The notes: a model not told the origin generated them from the letters alone. A stretch of 64,000 nucleotides of DNA from Dugong dugon (GCA_030035585.1 CM057477.1:56277447-56341446); one strand, 5' to 3'; shown: positions 11,434 through 23,703, counted from the stretch's first letter. Translations and numbers: made by a program.

Positions 11434-13196
11434 AATTTTTTTGAACATTTATTGCTGTTTAGGTGAAAGTTTACAGAGCAAATTAGTTTCCTGTTCAACA
11501 ATTCATACACAGCTTGTTTCGGCAAGTTGGTTGTCAATCTTCGAATATGTTAGCAATCTCACCCTTTCTCCCTGAGTTCGCTGTGTCTATATTCCTGGCT
11601 TTCCTGTCCTTCAGAACTTTAGTTGGGACAAATGCTGCCTTTTAGGTTTTGTATGATTGATTTTTCTGAGTGTACATTCCTCACTGATGTTATTGTTCAT
11701 TTTATAGGCCTGTCTATTGTATGGCTATAATGTGGTCTCTGGGAGTGATTTCTGTTCCAAGTCTGAAGGGTGTTTAAGGGCCACAGTCTCGCAGGTGCCA
11801 CCAGTCTCTATCAGACCAGTAAGTCTGGCCTTATTTATGAGTTTGAATTTTGTTCTACATTTCTCTCCCACTCTGTCCATGATCTACTATTGTGGTTCCG
11901 GTCACAGCAGTCAGTAGTGGTAGCCGGGCACCATCTAGTTATGGTTTCAAGCTAGGGGAGGCCATGGTTCATATGGTCCATTAGTCCTTTGGGCTAATCA
12001 TTTCCTTGAGTCTTCGGTTTTCTTGACTCTGCTTTTCTTTGGATGGGAAGAGACCAATTGTTGTATCTGAGATGGCTACTTGCAAGCTTTTAAGACCCCA
12101 ATTGCTACTCACCAAGGTAGTATGTAAAGAATTGTCTGTATAGATTATGATATGCCAACTGACCTAAATGTCCACTGAAACTATGGTCCCTAGCCCTCAA
12201 GCCTAGAATCTCAGTCCCTGGAGGTGTATGTTTATGGTTAAGAAATTTTCATGACTGTGTTTCCTGTGCACACTACTGCATACATGGGTGTCTTTGCAGC
12301 ATGTACACATATAAAAGTACATGGATCTACTTCCGGACACCCTCCCACCCCTGTTCAACTTATGTATCTACCTGTGTATCCACTGATACGTTATTTTTTG
12401 TTATTGTTGTTGTTGAAGGATTGTGTATGTATTAGTATTTGCTGTTGTTGCCTTTTGCTCTTGTGTACCTTTCAGTGTCTCCCTTTACCTTGATTATGTT
12501 GTGCTGACTCCCTCCGTATTGTATATTATCTCTCCCTTACCAAAGTTAGTATGTGTCTACTATCCAGGTAGTGGTTTTCCCTCCTCCCCCTCCTATCACT
12601 GGTAACCGTCAAAGAATGTTTCTGTCTGTGTGAAAACCCTTTCTTGACTTTTTATAGTAGCAGTATCATACAATATTTGTCCTTTTGTAATTGACTTATT
12701 CAATGAGCATAATGTCCTTCAGGTTCATTCATGTTATGAGATGTTTCTTGGACTCGTCATTATTATTTAACGTTGTGTAGCATTCCATTGTGTGTATGTA
12801 CCACAGTTCCTTTATCCATTCATTCATTTATGGACACTTAGGCCATTTCCATCTTTTTGCTATTGTAAATAATGATGCAATAAACATGAGTGCCCGTATG
12901 TCTATTCATGTCATGGCTCTTATTTCTCTAGGATATATACCTGGGAGTGGGATTGCAGGATCTTATGATGTTTCTATTTCTAGCTTTTTGAGGAAGCGCC
13001 ATATCGTTTTCCATAGTGGTTTTACCATTTTACATTCCCACCAGCAGTGCATGAGAGCTCCAATCTCCCCACAGCCTCTCCAGCATTTGTTGTATTCTCC
13101 TTTTTTTTCCAGGCTGTGCCGTTATTACTGGTGTGAGATAGTATCTCATAATTTTGATTAGCATCTCTCTAATGGCTAAAGATTGTGAGCATCTCT

Positions 13197-16100
13197 TCAT
13201 GTATTTGTTGTTGGCCTGGGTGTCTTCTTTGGTGAAGTTTCTGTTGATGTAATTTGTCCATTTTTTAATTGGGCTGTCTGTCTTTTGTTGTTGAGTTGTT
13301 GGAGTTTTCTATAAATTTTAGAGGTTAGGCCCTTGTCAGATATGTCATAGTCAAAAATTTTTTCCCACTCTGAGGGTTCTTTTTTCACTCTTTTGGAAAA
13401 GTCTTTTGGTGAGCATAAGTATTTGATTATCTGGAGGTCCCAATCATCTACTTTATAGTCTGCTGTTTGTGCCTTTTTAGTTATGCTTGATAGTCTCTTT
13501 ATGCCATAAATTAGGGCTCCTAGGTTTGTCCTTATTTTTTCTTCTATGATCTTTATGATTTTAGCTTTCACATTTAGGTATTTGATCTATCTTGAGTTAG
13601 TTTTTGTGTATGGTGTGAGGCATGGATCTTGTTTCATTTTTCAACAAATGGATATCCAGTTTTGACAGTACCATTTGTTAAAGAGACTATCTTTTTTCCC
13701 ATTTCATAGATTTTGACTCTTTGTTGAAGATTATCTGTCCATAGGTGGATGGATTTATTTCTGGGTTCTCAATTCTGTTCCATTGGTCTATGTGTCCATT
13801 GTTGTGCCAGCACCAGGCTGTTTTGATTGCCATGGCTGTATGTTAGGTTCTGAGATTGGGGGGTATAAGAACAAAGAGTACTTTGTTTTTATTCTTCAGT
13901 AATTCTTTACTTATCCAGGATCTCTTCCCCTTTCATATAAAGTTGGTGATTAGTTTTTCCATCTCATTAAAGAATGTTGCTGGAATTTGGATCAGGATTG
14001 CATTATATCTGTAGATAGCTTTGGGTAGTATTGTCATTTTCACAAGGTTAAGTCTTCCTATTCATGAGCATGGTATATTTTTCCATTTATGCAGGTCTCT
14101 TTGGGTTTCTTGCAGAGGTGTTTTGTAGTTTTCTTTTAGAAGTCTTTTATGTCCCTAGTTAGGTTTATTCTAAATTATTTTATCTTTTGGGGGGTTATCG
14201 TATATAGTATTGCGTTCCTGATTTCCTTTTCAGAGTTCTCTTTATTAGTGTAGAGGAATCTGACTGATTTTTATATGTTAATCTTATACTCTTCTACTTA
14301 GCTAAATCCTTCTAGTAGTTCCAATAGCTTTCCTGTAGAGTCTCTGGGATTTTCTATCTATAGTGTCATGTCATCTGCAAATAGGGATATTTTTACTACT
14401 TCCTTATCAATTTAGATGCCTTTTATTTCCTATTTTGCCTTATTGTTCTAGCTAGGACTTACAGTACGATATTGAATGAAAGTAGTGATAAAGGGCATCT
14501 GTCTTAGTTATCTAGTGCTGCTGTAACGGAAATATCACAAGTGGATGGCTTCAACAAAGAGAAATTTATTTTCTCACAGTAAAGTAGGCTAGAAGTCCAA
14601 ATTTAGGGCATCAGCTCCAGGGGAAGGCTTTCTCTCTCTGTTGGCTCTGGAGGAAGGTCCTTCTCATCAATCTTCCCCTGGACTAGGAGCTTCTCCACAC
14701 AGGAACCCAAGGTCCAAAGAACACACTCTGCTCGCAGCGCTACTTTCTTGGTGGTATGAGGTCCCCCACTCTCTGCTCACTTCTCTTTCCTTTTATCTCT
14801 TGTAAGACAAAAGGTGATGCAGGCCACATCCCAGGGAAACTCCCCTTATGTTGGATCATGGATACAACCTAATCCCACCCTAATCCTCCTTAACATAATC
14901 TAATCTTGCTTTATTAACCACAGACAGAGAGTAGAATTTACAAAACATAGGACAGTCACATCAGATGACAAAATGGTAGACAATCACACAATACTGGGAA
15001 TCATGGCCTAACCAAGTTGACACATATTTTGGGGGGATGCAATTGAATCCATAATGTCATCCTTGTCTAATTCCTATTCTTAAGGGGAATGCTTTCAGTT
15101 TCTCTTCACTGAGAATAATACTGGCTGCTGGTTTGTATATATGCCCTTAATCATGTTTAGGAATTTCCCTTCTATTCCTATTTTGATGAGATTTTTTTTT
15201 TTCCCTCAAGAATGGGTGTTGGGCTTTATCAAACACTTTTTAGCATTAATTGAGATGATCATGTGATTTTTTTCCTTTGTTTTATTTTTGTGGTGAATTA
15301 CATTGGTTGATTTTCTAATGTTAAACCATCCTTGCATTCCTGACATGAACCCACCTGGTCATGGTGTATTATTTTTTTGATATGCTGTTGAAATCTGTTG
15401 GCTAAGCTTTTGTTGAGAATCTTTGTGTCTATATTCATGAGGGATATTGGTCTATAATTTTGTTTTTTTAGCGGTGTCTTTTTCTGGCTGTGGTATCAGG
15501 GTTATGCTGGCTTCATAGAATGAATTCAGGAGCATTCTTTCCTTTTCTGTGTTCTGGAATAGTTTGAGTCAGACTGGTGTCAGCTCTTCTTTGAATGTTT
15601 GGTGGAGTTCTCCAGTGAAGCTGTCTGGGCAAGGGCTTTTTGTTGTTGTTGTTGGGAGTTTTTATAGGCTCTTCAATTTCTTCTTTTGTTATGGCTCTGT
15701 GTAAATTTTCTACCTCAGTTTGTGTTTAGGTAGTTAGTGTGTTTCTAGAAATTTGTCCATTTTTTCTAGGCTTTCAAATATGTTGTTGGAGTACAGTTTT
15801 TCTCAGTATTCTGTTATATTCCTTTTTATCTCAGTTGGTTCTGTGGTAATATCACCCATCACATTTACTATTTTGGATATTTGCATCTGCTCATTCTTTT
15901 TCTTTGTCAATTTGTCCAGTGGTTTGACATTTTTATTGATTCTCTTGAAGAACCAATTTCTGTTCTTGTTGATCCTTTCTATGGTTTTTCTGTTTTCTAT
16001 TTAATTTGTTTCTGCTCTAATCTTTGTTGCTTCCTTTTTTCTGATGACTGTGGGCTTCTTTTGCTGCTCATTTTCTTTTTGTTAGAGTTGTGAGGTTAAG

Positions 16101-16990
16101 AAATTGATTTTGGCCCTTTTTTCTTTTTTGATGTGTGTGTTTATTGCTATGAATTCTCCTCTGAGCACTGCTTTTGCTGAGTCCCACAGGTTTTGGTATG
16201 TTGTGTTTTCATTCTCATTTGATTTTAGAAATTTTTTATTTCATTTTTAATTTCTTCTATTACACAGTGGTTTTTTAGGAAAGTGTTATTCCACGTATTT
16301 GTTTTTTTTCCTCTGTTCTTCCTGTTATAGATTTCAAGTTTTACAACATTCTTGTATTGTTTTTATTTTTTTTATTTTTATTTATTGAGCCTTGATTTGT
16401 GGCCTGAAATATGGTCTATTTGGAGAATCATCCATGTACATTGGAGAAGAATGTATACTGTGCTGCTGTGGGGTGGAATGTTCTGTATATATCTATGAGG
16501 TCAACTTGGCTAATTGTATTATTTAGACATTCTGTATTTTTGTTTAGTTTTCTATTTGTTCTGTCCTTCATTGACAGTGGTTTGTTAAAGTTAGCTACTA
16601 TTATTGTGGAACTGTCAATTTCTATTTTCAATGCTGTTAGAGTTTGTTTTATGTATTTTGGAGGTCTGTCATTGGATGTGTAGGTATTTATTATGGTTAT
16701 GTTTATGGTTATGGTGGATTGTCCCTTTAATCATTATATGATATCCCTCCTTATCTCTTATGGTGGATTTTGATTTAAAGTCTATTTTATCAGATATTAA
16801 TATTACCACCTTTGCTCTTTTTTTTGTTACTGTTTGCATGCTAAATTCTTTCCATCCTTTGATTTTTAACCTATTTGTATCTTTGTGTCTAAAGTGTGTC
16901 TCCTGTAGGCAACATATTGATAGGTTACTTTTTTTTTTTTTTTTAATCCATTCTCCCACTCTCTGTCTCTAGACTGGTGTATTTAAACCA
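13197..16990 (-). pseudogene. L1 ORF2 (endonuclease-RT), degenerate
   Basis: Endonuclease pieces are recognisable at 16669-16959 (LSICCLQETHF, the start region of the AP-endonuclease fold, with its Glu) and at 16428-16631 (ending in TFFSNVHG, domain C-terminus). The reverse-transcriptase region follows and is split by the LTR at 14500-15059. The C-terminal part is at 13197-13571 (SSITKKAQTADYKVDDWD, FDYDISDKGLTSKIYRKLQQ). Stops and shifts are spread throughout. In working L1s this protein nicks target DNA and reverse-transcribes L1 RNA. Ends are approximate. Confidence 0.85.
14500..15059 (-). mobile_element. LTR (ERVL/MaLR-like) nested in the L1
   Basis: On the plus strand it runs tgtcttagttatctagtgct ... 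aattgaatccataatgtca, which is the reverse complement of the same LTR family as 516-995. L1 sequence is continuous around it: aaagggcatc on the left and (t)catccttgtctaattcc on the right. The target duplication is 4-5 bp around gcatc/tcatc; its exact edge is unclear because the last bases could belong to either. It is the youngest layer of this nest. Confidence 0.82.
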
Positions 16991-16999
16991 TTTACATTC

Positions 17000-18440
17000 A
17001 GTGTGATGATTGATAGGTATGAATTTACCGTTGTCATTTTGCTATGCTTTTTGTTTTGATGTTGCAGTATTCTTTGTTCTGTTTAATTTTCTGTGCTGAG
17101 TTATTTTTGTTTATGTATTTTCTTTTAATTTCCTTTGTTGTTGATTTTGCGTTTACTGAGTTTTTATAGTTTTCTTCTTTATTTTGATAAGTTTATTAAC
17201 TTTCTTTGTGGTTATTCTAATATTTACCTTTATCTTCTTAAGTTTAAAATAGTCTCTTATTTCTTGATAAACCATAACTTCCTCTCCATGTGGAACTTCT
17301 ACATCGACACCATTTATTCCTTCTTTTACTTTTTGAAATTGTCATTGCTTACAGATTGACATCTCTGGTTCCCTGTTTTCAGTTAAGTACCTTTATATTA
17401 ATTTTGAGATTGTTCTTTCTGAGTTGGTATCTTGGTAATGCTGTTGAGTGGCTTCTATCAGATTTAAGTCATTGATTCTCTATCCAAAGGACTACCTTTA
17501 ATATTTTTTGTAAGTATGGTATGGTTTTTTACAAATTCCTTTAATTTCTGTTTATCTCAGAATGTCCTAATTTCACCACTGTATTTGAGAGACAGTTTTG
17601 CTGGGTATATGATTCTTGGTTGGCAGTTCTTTTCTTTCAGGGTTTTAAATATGTTGTCCCATTGCCTTCTTGCTTGCATGGTTTCTGCTGAGAAATCGGA
17701 GGTTAGTCTTATTGGAGTCCTTCCATAGATGATTTTCTCCCCCCAGTCTGCTCTCAGAATTATCTTTTAATCCTTGGACTTGGGAAGTTTGATTATGATA
17801 TGTCTTGGTGACTTTCTTTTGGGGTCTATCCTGTATGAGGTTTGTTGAGCTTCTTGAATGGAAATCTTCTCATCTTTCATGATATTGGTAAAGTTTTCTT
17901 CCAGGAGATCTTCAAAAATTCTCCTTTTTTTTTTTTTTTGGTCTCCTCCTGTTCTGGGATTTCAATCACACATAAATTATTCCTCTTCATATTTTCCTAC
18001 ATAACTCTTAGATTTTCTTCTTCTTTTTATTCTTTTTTCTGATTGTCCTCAAATAAATTGTATCAAGAGATTTGTCTTCTGTTTTGCTAATTCTTTCTTC
18101 CGTTGTTACAATTCTACTTCTGTGTCCTTCAATTAAGTTATCTATTTCTGATATTTTATTGTCAATATTCTAGATTTCTAGTTGTTGTTTTTGTATGATT
18201 CCTATTTGTCTATTTAACTTGTCATTTTGTTCTTGCATTGTTTTCCTGAATTCTTCTAGGATTTTGTCTGTGTTTTCCTCGATCTCTTTGAGGACCCTAT
18301 ATACAGGCCTTTTAAGTTCCTTTTCAGCCAGTTCCATTACTATTTCTTCCCAGGAAAGTTTTCTGCCCCTTTATTTTAGTCACTTAGTTGAGCCATCATG
18401 TCTTGTTTCTTTATACGATTTACTATTGTCTGCTGTCTCT
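17000..18440 (-). pseudogene. L1 ORF1 region, degenerate
   Basis: Placed by position between the endonuclease end of ORF2 and the 5' UTR, and by typical L1 antisense phrases (ctgggtatatgattcttggt, gtttctgctgagaaatcgga, gatatgtcttggtgactttc). A T-rich plus strand corresponds to a Lys/Glu-rich coiled-coil-like minus-strand reading. No long frame survives. ORF1 of L1 is an RNA-binding trimer; here only a fossil remains. Several plus-strand open frames in this part are read-throughs of the antisense. Confidence 0.6.
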
Positions 18441-18506
18441 GAGGCATTAAGGTGTCATTTTATTTATGTATGGTTATTTTGTTTGGTTTGCTTTGGTTAT
18501 ATCAAA

Positions 18507-18660
18507 GTGGGCACTCTCTCTGGCTGGGGAGGGGTGGGGCAGGTTACTGGGGGTTGCACAGGTGCTCTCTCCAGTGGAGGAGGGATGGGGTGGGCTGCCT
18601 GGAGGGAGTGTGGGCACTATCTCCAGCTAGGAAAGGGTGGGATGGGTGGCTGGGAAGTAG
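18507..18660 (-). repeat. Imperfect ~52-bp tandem repeats in the L1 5' UTR
   Basis: Three G-rich units begin near 18507, 18560 and 18610, each with (g)ggcact/ggtgct-tctc followed by a ggagg.tgggatggg run. They lie in the promoter-bearing 5' UTR of the full-length L1. Confidence 0.55.
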
Positions 18661-19189
18661 GGGAGAGCAAAAGAAAAAAAAAAAGGGAAGGGGGTTCATC
18701 TATTGCTCTGTGTTCACTACCTATCCTACTAGTCAGGTATCATTGCTGGAGAGTCACCCCCATCTCTGGGTCCTGATTTCCTCCCTGCTCTGTGTACACC
18801 AGGATCCCCGAAGCTCTTGTCCTCCTTTCTGTACTTTTCCTCCTTAGCTCTGGTTCATGCCCTGTTCACCTTGCTTCATTCTGGGTATGTCTTTAAAGTA
18901 TCTGTCTTCTGCTGGGAATTCAGTGATGCTGTCTTCCTATACTCCTTACCCAGGGTTGCTGCTGGCTTTGATTCAAAATGACCCCGATGTGCCGGAATGG
19001 TTGGCAGGGGCCCTTTGCTCCATATCTCTCCCTGTTTGCTGCTGTTGTTCAGTTTCTTTTTCCAGTCAGTGCTTGATTTAATTGTATATCCTTTAATTTG
19101 ATGCTCAGGCTTCCAGGGTTGTCATCTGTGTTTGTTACACTTTTTCTAAGGTCTTTGCTGTAAAGGGACAATGTGGTGCATCTGACTAG

Positions 19190-19203
19190 GTCGCCATCTT
19201 GAA
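19190..19203 (-). promoter_or_regulatory. YY1-like site at the L1 5' end
   Basis: cgccatcttg on the plus strand is caagatggcg on the element's own strand, at its first dozen bases. YY1 sites here set the transcription start in human L1; by analogy it marks the start of this L1. Confidence 0.6.
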
Positions 19204-19204
19204 T

Positions 19205-19250
19205 TAATCTTCAAAAGTATAGACTTTAAATGGGTGAATTTTATGGTATA
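19205..19250 (+). mobile_element. Ancient L1, final segment
   Basis: agtatagactttaaatgggt, gaattttatggtatatg is the common distal 3' end of old L1s and continues directly from segment 5 once the younger L1 is removed. Confidence 0.75.
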
Positions 19251-19375
19251 TGTATTAGTTTTTATTTGCTACTGCAACAAATTATTAAAAACTTAGTCTC
19301 CTAAAAGAACATAAATTTATTATTCTGCAGTTCTCTGGTACAGGTATCACCAAGCTAAAATCAAAGTGACTTAAA
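19251..19375 (-). mobile_element. ERVL-MaLR LTR fragment
   Basis: attagtttttatttgctactg, aacaaattattaaaaactta, cataaatttattattctgcag, ctaaaatcaaagtg: the 3' end of an MST/MLT2-like LTR in antisense. Confidence 0.6.
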
Positions 19376-19699
19376 TAACTAAGAGCTTTCCAAGATTCTT
19401 AGGATAAAAATTCCAGAGCCATCCTTAATTACTTTTCTTTCCTCAACCCTCTTAAAGAGTTTCCCAGCAAGTCCTGACAGCTCTATCAGGAAATACGTAA
19501 CAAAAATGACTGCTTCTCAGCAGTTCTACCTGAAACACTATTCTAAATTCTTGTTCTGCTCCACTGTCTGCCTTAAAGTTCTTTCTGCTTCTGTCCTTGC
19601 TCTCTTCTACCCTTCTTCAGTCTATTTTTCATTTAGTAGTCACAGTGATCACTTAAAATCATCATTAATCAGAGTGCTTAATAATAGCTAAGACTCAAT
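19376..19699. other. No feature recognised
   Basis: Mixed sequence with C/T-rich phrases; it may be further old LTR or repeat, but I cannot name it. No gene supported. Confidence 0.4.
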
Positions 19700-19930
19700 G
19701 AGCCCTTATATGCCAGTGCTCTTGTAAATGCTTCACAGAGATTAACTCGTCTTCCTTTCACAATAACCCTATGAAGTAGGTATTAGTGTTTTATCCATTT
19801 TTATAGGTTAAAAATCAAAGCAGTCATAGAGAATTTGGATTATCCAAGAGTAGACATCTAGTAAATCCAGTAGTCAGAATTTGAACACAAGTCAATTATT
19901 CCAAAGCCTACCGTACTCCTAACAACTACA
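19700..19930 (-). repeat. MIR SINE, antisense
   Basis: atatgccagtgctcttgtaa, gattaactcgtcttcctttc, aataaccctatgaagtaggt, gtagtcagaatttgaacaca: an almost full-length MIR in reverse, better kept than the others in the window. Confidence 0.75.
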
Positions 19931-20202
19931 CTATAGAGTCAATTTATTATTTTACAAGAATAATTTAATGTTAAATTCAACTTCATCTGTTGACTTTGAG
20001 TTTTGTCAGAGCTACCAAATATCAAAAAAACTGCCACCATCTCCTAATTCCCTTCCCAAAGTATGTACTTAGAAGACTAAAGAAAGCAAATATGGCATCA
20101 GTATCATTAACCTTATGGAGAGTGTTCTGCTTGTTGGGAGAGGTATCAAGTTTCCCAAAGAGATAATGGGGAGACTCCAAGATAATCACTGAGGTTGCCT
20201 GC

Positions 20203-20405
20203 TAAAAGATGACCAGTTGCTGTTGAGTCAGTTCTGACTCATGGTGACCTATGTGTGTCAGAGTAGAACTGTGCTCCATAGGGTTTTCAATGGCTGATTT
20301 TTGGAAGTAGATCACCAGGCCTTTCTTCTGAGGTACCTCTGGATGGACTTAAGCCCCCAACATTCCAGTTAACAGCCAAGAACATTAACTGTTTACACTG
20401 CCCAG
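20203..20405 (-). mobile_element. AfroSINE, long variant
   Basis: Minus strand: gttgctgttgagtcagttc tail, gactcatggtgacc, the insert with agatcaccaggcctttcttct, ggtacctctggatggactt and a weak tRNA-like head ending near the cccagg at 20405. Confidence 0.82.
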
Positions 20406-20888
20406 GAACAACAAAAGGTGAGATTGGCCTTATCTTCCCTGGTAGGATATCTGTTTATTCAGTGAACTTGCTGATCTTTCTCAGCAGGGAAAAAAATCAA
20501 CTAAAGAAATAATTTGGCTAGCAGTATAGGAGCCTACATTCCCTCCCTTTGGCATGGCAAGGGTGTGTTAGTTTCCGACTGGTGGCAAGCACATCACAAA
20601 TGGTACTGAATCTGACAAATCTTGCAGGTCCTCATCTGAAAAGTAATCCCACTTGTCAGGAGGACCACAGCAACAAGAGTTGACAGCTAGACTGCCAGTG
20701 TAGTGGTAAAAACCGGCTGAGTGGAAGTCAAAACTCCCAGGTCAGAGACCTGGGCAGTGGAGAGAACATGTAAGGCCTACAAAGGACTGACACACACAGC
20801 ATGCAGGAGCCAGTAGGTCAGCACCTGCTACAACAAAGCTGATGGCCAGCAGTGCCAGCTAGAGAAGCAGTGAGAATCCAGAAAACTA
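20406..20888. other. No feature recognised
   Basis: GC content is slightly above the surroundings (gcaggagccagtaggtcagc, gccagcagtgccagctagag). No open frame of interest and no named repeat. Confidence 0.4.
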
Positions 20889-20918
20889 AACCAAGCCAGT
20901 TTCCATCAAATCAATTCA
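20889..20918 (-). mobile_element. AfroSINE 3' tail fragment
   Basis: aaaccaagccagtttccatc, aaatcaattc is the reverse of the SINE tail alone, directly abutting the next SINE, which lies head to it. Confidence 0.5.
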
Positions 20919-20919
20919 T

Positions 20920-21110
20920 GGAGTCCCTGGGTGGTGTAAATGGTTAAACACTCAACTTCTAACTGAAATGCAAACCATTTGAACACACCCAGAGTCAACT
21001 TTAAAGAATGACCTGCAGATCTACTCCCCAAAAAATCACAGCCTTTAAAATCCTATGGAGTGCAGTTATAATCTGCAACATACGGTGTCACCTGAGGCTG
21101 AGAAGGAGGG
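20920..21110 (+). mobile_element. AfroSINE, long variant
   Basis: Head gagtccctgggtggtgtaaa, ggttaaacactcaactt, insert with acacccagagtc and gatctactccccaaaaaatc, aaatcctatggagtgcag and a decayed tail tgtcacctgaggctgag. Confidence 0.8.
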
Positions 21111-21429
21111 GCCTAAAACCCAAATGCAACAATAAAGATACGCGTATTTGTCTTTTTCTTTTGTCTTCCACTACCCTACTCCTAACATTGTTGATAAACT
21201 ACATCCTGCCATTTGGAATATGGAATTGAAATATGGGACTGGAAATCTTAAAGTGAAGTGGGCATATTTTAATAAAAAGTGATCAGAAAGATATCTCTCA
21301 GGAATAAAAAAGGGTGGGCTTTTCCAGGACAAGGTTTAACCTAGTGACTGATTTTTAAAAATTACATTTATTTGTTTATGATTTGAGATTTCTTAATTAA
21401 CTGGTTATAATGGTCTCAAAGACCTAGGA

Positions 21430-21735
21430 GATCAGACTCCTACCTGATCACTTCAACCTCATCACTCCTGTTTTCCTCTCAGTATACTCCAGACAAAAGC
21501 AAACTTTTTGCATCCTCAGGACCTCTAACCAGGCTGTCTACAGGGGTTGCTCATATTCATCTTTCATGACTCAAATGTCACATCTTCCAATAGGTCTCTT
21601 CTGAGCATACTATCTACAAGTTTTGCCACCTTGGACTCAACTATCACGTTGTTTTATTAATCACTCTACCTTGATTTATTTTACTCATTGTGTCTCCAAT
21701 TATAGAACATTCAAAATATAAGAAACTCTATTATA
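21430..21735 (+). repeat. L2-like LINE 3' fragment
   Basis: catcctcaggacctctaacc, gactcaaatgtcacatcttc, gtctcttctgagcatac, ttattttactcattgtgtct, aattatagaacattcaa: the order of phrases matches the L2 3' region. Strongly diverged. Confidence 0.5.
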
Positions 21736-23114
21736 TTTGTTAGGGGCTCCACCCAGACATCCAAATTTACTCCAGTTTAGAAGATTGGGCTAGAAACTTG
21801 GAAAGAAAAGGCTGGGATTAGTCCTTCTCTCCCAGAGGTTATCTGTTTTTAAAAGTACTCCAATATGGAAATGTGGAAACTATACTTTTTAAGAGCTGTG
21901 CCCACTGTCAATGTAATTTTTTCAGGTTCTTATAATCACTGCATAAGAGTCTCATAATTTGGCACTGGGGTCTTGTTGCTGACCTGTAAAAGCTACTTCC
22001 TTTCTCCCCAGTTCCAATTCCATTTCTCTGTGATTTGACACATATAAGTAGAAGACCCACTTCCAGAAAAAGGGAGACGTAATGTTTTTGTTGCTTTTGA
22101 CTAGGGTTAAATTGTGACTGTGTCATTGAAATATTCTGTGATTAAAAAATCTGTCACACTATTAGATATGGCCTCACTATTTGAAAATAACTATTCTTAT
22201 AATCTTTTCCCCACGTGTTGGAAGTCAAAATTAAGAAAGGTGATTAAAAAAAATTTGCACAATAATTCTCCATTAGATCTTATGTGAAGGGTCTAGTCAA
22301 TTAATTCCTCCACTCAAGCCATCAACTTTTAGAAATAAGCTGTTTTTATTCTCATCTGAAGAACAAATGTAACTTTTGAAACACCTCCACTGTTTCATTT
22401 TATTAAACAGAATGATGGTGAATGTGGCAAGGAGTCTCTTTAAAGATTCTTTCCTCACTGTAAGTTCCTTGAAACACTGTTAATATGAGTTAACATTCTG
22501 GAGACCACACTGTCTTTCACAGATAGTGGATATGCAGAGTTAAACAGCATGAATCTCCTAGAGGCAAGCCATATTTCTGTCAAGTGATAGCAGGATAGAA
22601 TCAGTAGTCTGCTGGCCAAGTGAATACCAGGAAAATGAGCCCTGTTGTACATATCCAGTTCCTGGTAAATATGTTCTTCATAACCTGATCATTTAACACA
22701 TCTCTACCTAAAAACCAATCATTCTCTTTGAAAACTAAAGAGCCATGCTTACTCCCCTGATTCTGTTTAGTTAGAAAATTGAACAGATTTATGCTTTAAT
22801 TCTCCACTTGTCATTAGAGGTTCAGTTCCAAAAGCAGAAATGCATAATACTATGGGAATGTGTAACTGTTGCAGCATTTGTAATATCCAGGAGGAAGAGT
22901 TAAGATAAGAATAATGGGCAAATAGTTAATTATTGGAAACAAAATTCACTGTAAATACCAAATCAGTTACCTATCTTTGAGGTTTTTAACACATATTTTA
23001 CTTAATGATACTTGGGGCTGAACATGAAAATAAATGAAATAATCATGAAATTTTTTATTTCATGGTGAGATTTAGAAGCTGTCATCAGAATTATCTTTTC
23101 CATCCTTAGTGTCA
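21736..23114. other. Probably single-copy sequence, no gene seen
   Basis: No repeat that I can assign and no frame above about 72 codons. Two short minus-strand open frames (21908-22126 and 22455-22652) have no recognisable motif. Confidence 0.45.
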
Positions 23115-23225
23115 ACTTAGAAAATATTATTATCACTCTATTTATAGATGAGGAAACTAAAACTCAGAGTGACTTACCCAAAATCCCATAGCTGATGAGG
23201 ATAGTAATGAACTCAGGTTAGCTTG
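23115..23225 (-). repeat. MIR SINE fragment, antisense
   Basis: tttatagatgaggaaactaa, aactcagagtgacttaccca, aaatcccatagctgatgagg: the MIR core in reverse. Confidence 0.65.
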
Positions 23226-23421
23226 TCTAGTTTTAGAAATTATTCCCACTACATAATAATGGGGCTTGTAATTTCCATGTATGATTTCCAATTATAGATT
23301 TAACATAAACATGAATAGATTGAATGGGTTGTAAAGATGAGATGCATAGGATACTAACTAACATTGTTAGGATAAAGCATTTTCTTGTATCTTCTGGGAT
23401 ATGTTTATACTACATTAAAAA

Positions 23422-23610
23422 AAAAAAATTGCCATCTAGTTGATTCCAACTCATGACAATCCCATGTGTTATAGAGAATTGCTCCAAAGGGTTTTCTTGG
23501 CTATAGTATAAAGCAGATCACCAGGCCTTTGTTCTGTGGTGCCACTGGGTGGATTCAAACTGCCAGCCTTTAGGTTAGTAGTGAAGGGCAAACTATTTGA
23601 GCAATCCGGG
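23422..23610 (-). mobile_element. AfroSINE, long variant
   Basis: A-run then gccatctagttgattccaac, tcatgacaatcccatgtgtt, agcagatcaccaggcctttg, gccactgggtggattcaaac, then a head rich in changes. Confidence 0.82.
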
Positions 23611-23639
23611 GACATAATGTAGTTACGTAATTCTAATTA

Positions 23640-23703
23640 AGAACTTGTCTTTCATTGTTCTTCCAAATATTTATCAATTTCCTACTAGACACTGGCAGTG
23701 ACT
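23640..23703 (-). repeat. L2-like repeat, left part, split by RTE
   Basis: caaatatttatcaatttcct, actagacactggcagtg resembles the L2 3' end read backwards (tgccaggcactg-like). It continues at 26825 on the far side of the RTE. Confidence 0.6.

Larger units (their letters stand above)
11434..19203 (-). mobile_element. Full-length L1 LINE (about 7.2 kb without its nested LTR)
   Basis: Minus-strand element with a T-run at the left (its A tail), a 3' UTR at about 11.44-12.8 kb, ORF2, ORF1 and a GC-richer 5' UTR at about 18.45-19.2 kb. The 5' end on the plus strand reads tcgccatcttg, a YY1-type site in the position it has in full-length mammalian L1. The 5' UTR holds three imperfect repeats of about 52 bp (near 18507, 18560 and 18610) with gggcact.tctcc and gggatggg cores. 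Inserted in the ancient L1. All frames are broken; the longest surviving open stretch of ORF2 is 124 codons. Confidence 0.88.

Noticed and set aside
18195-18776. 193-codon plus-strand open frame, the longest in the window, antisense to an L1 5' UTR and ORF1
   Set aside because: It lies wholly within the minus-strand L1. Its second half is low-complexity Gly/Trp/Lys translated from G-rich 5' UTR repeats. An antisense ORF in an L1 5' UTR recalls ORF0 of primate L1, but there is no splice or start evidence here.
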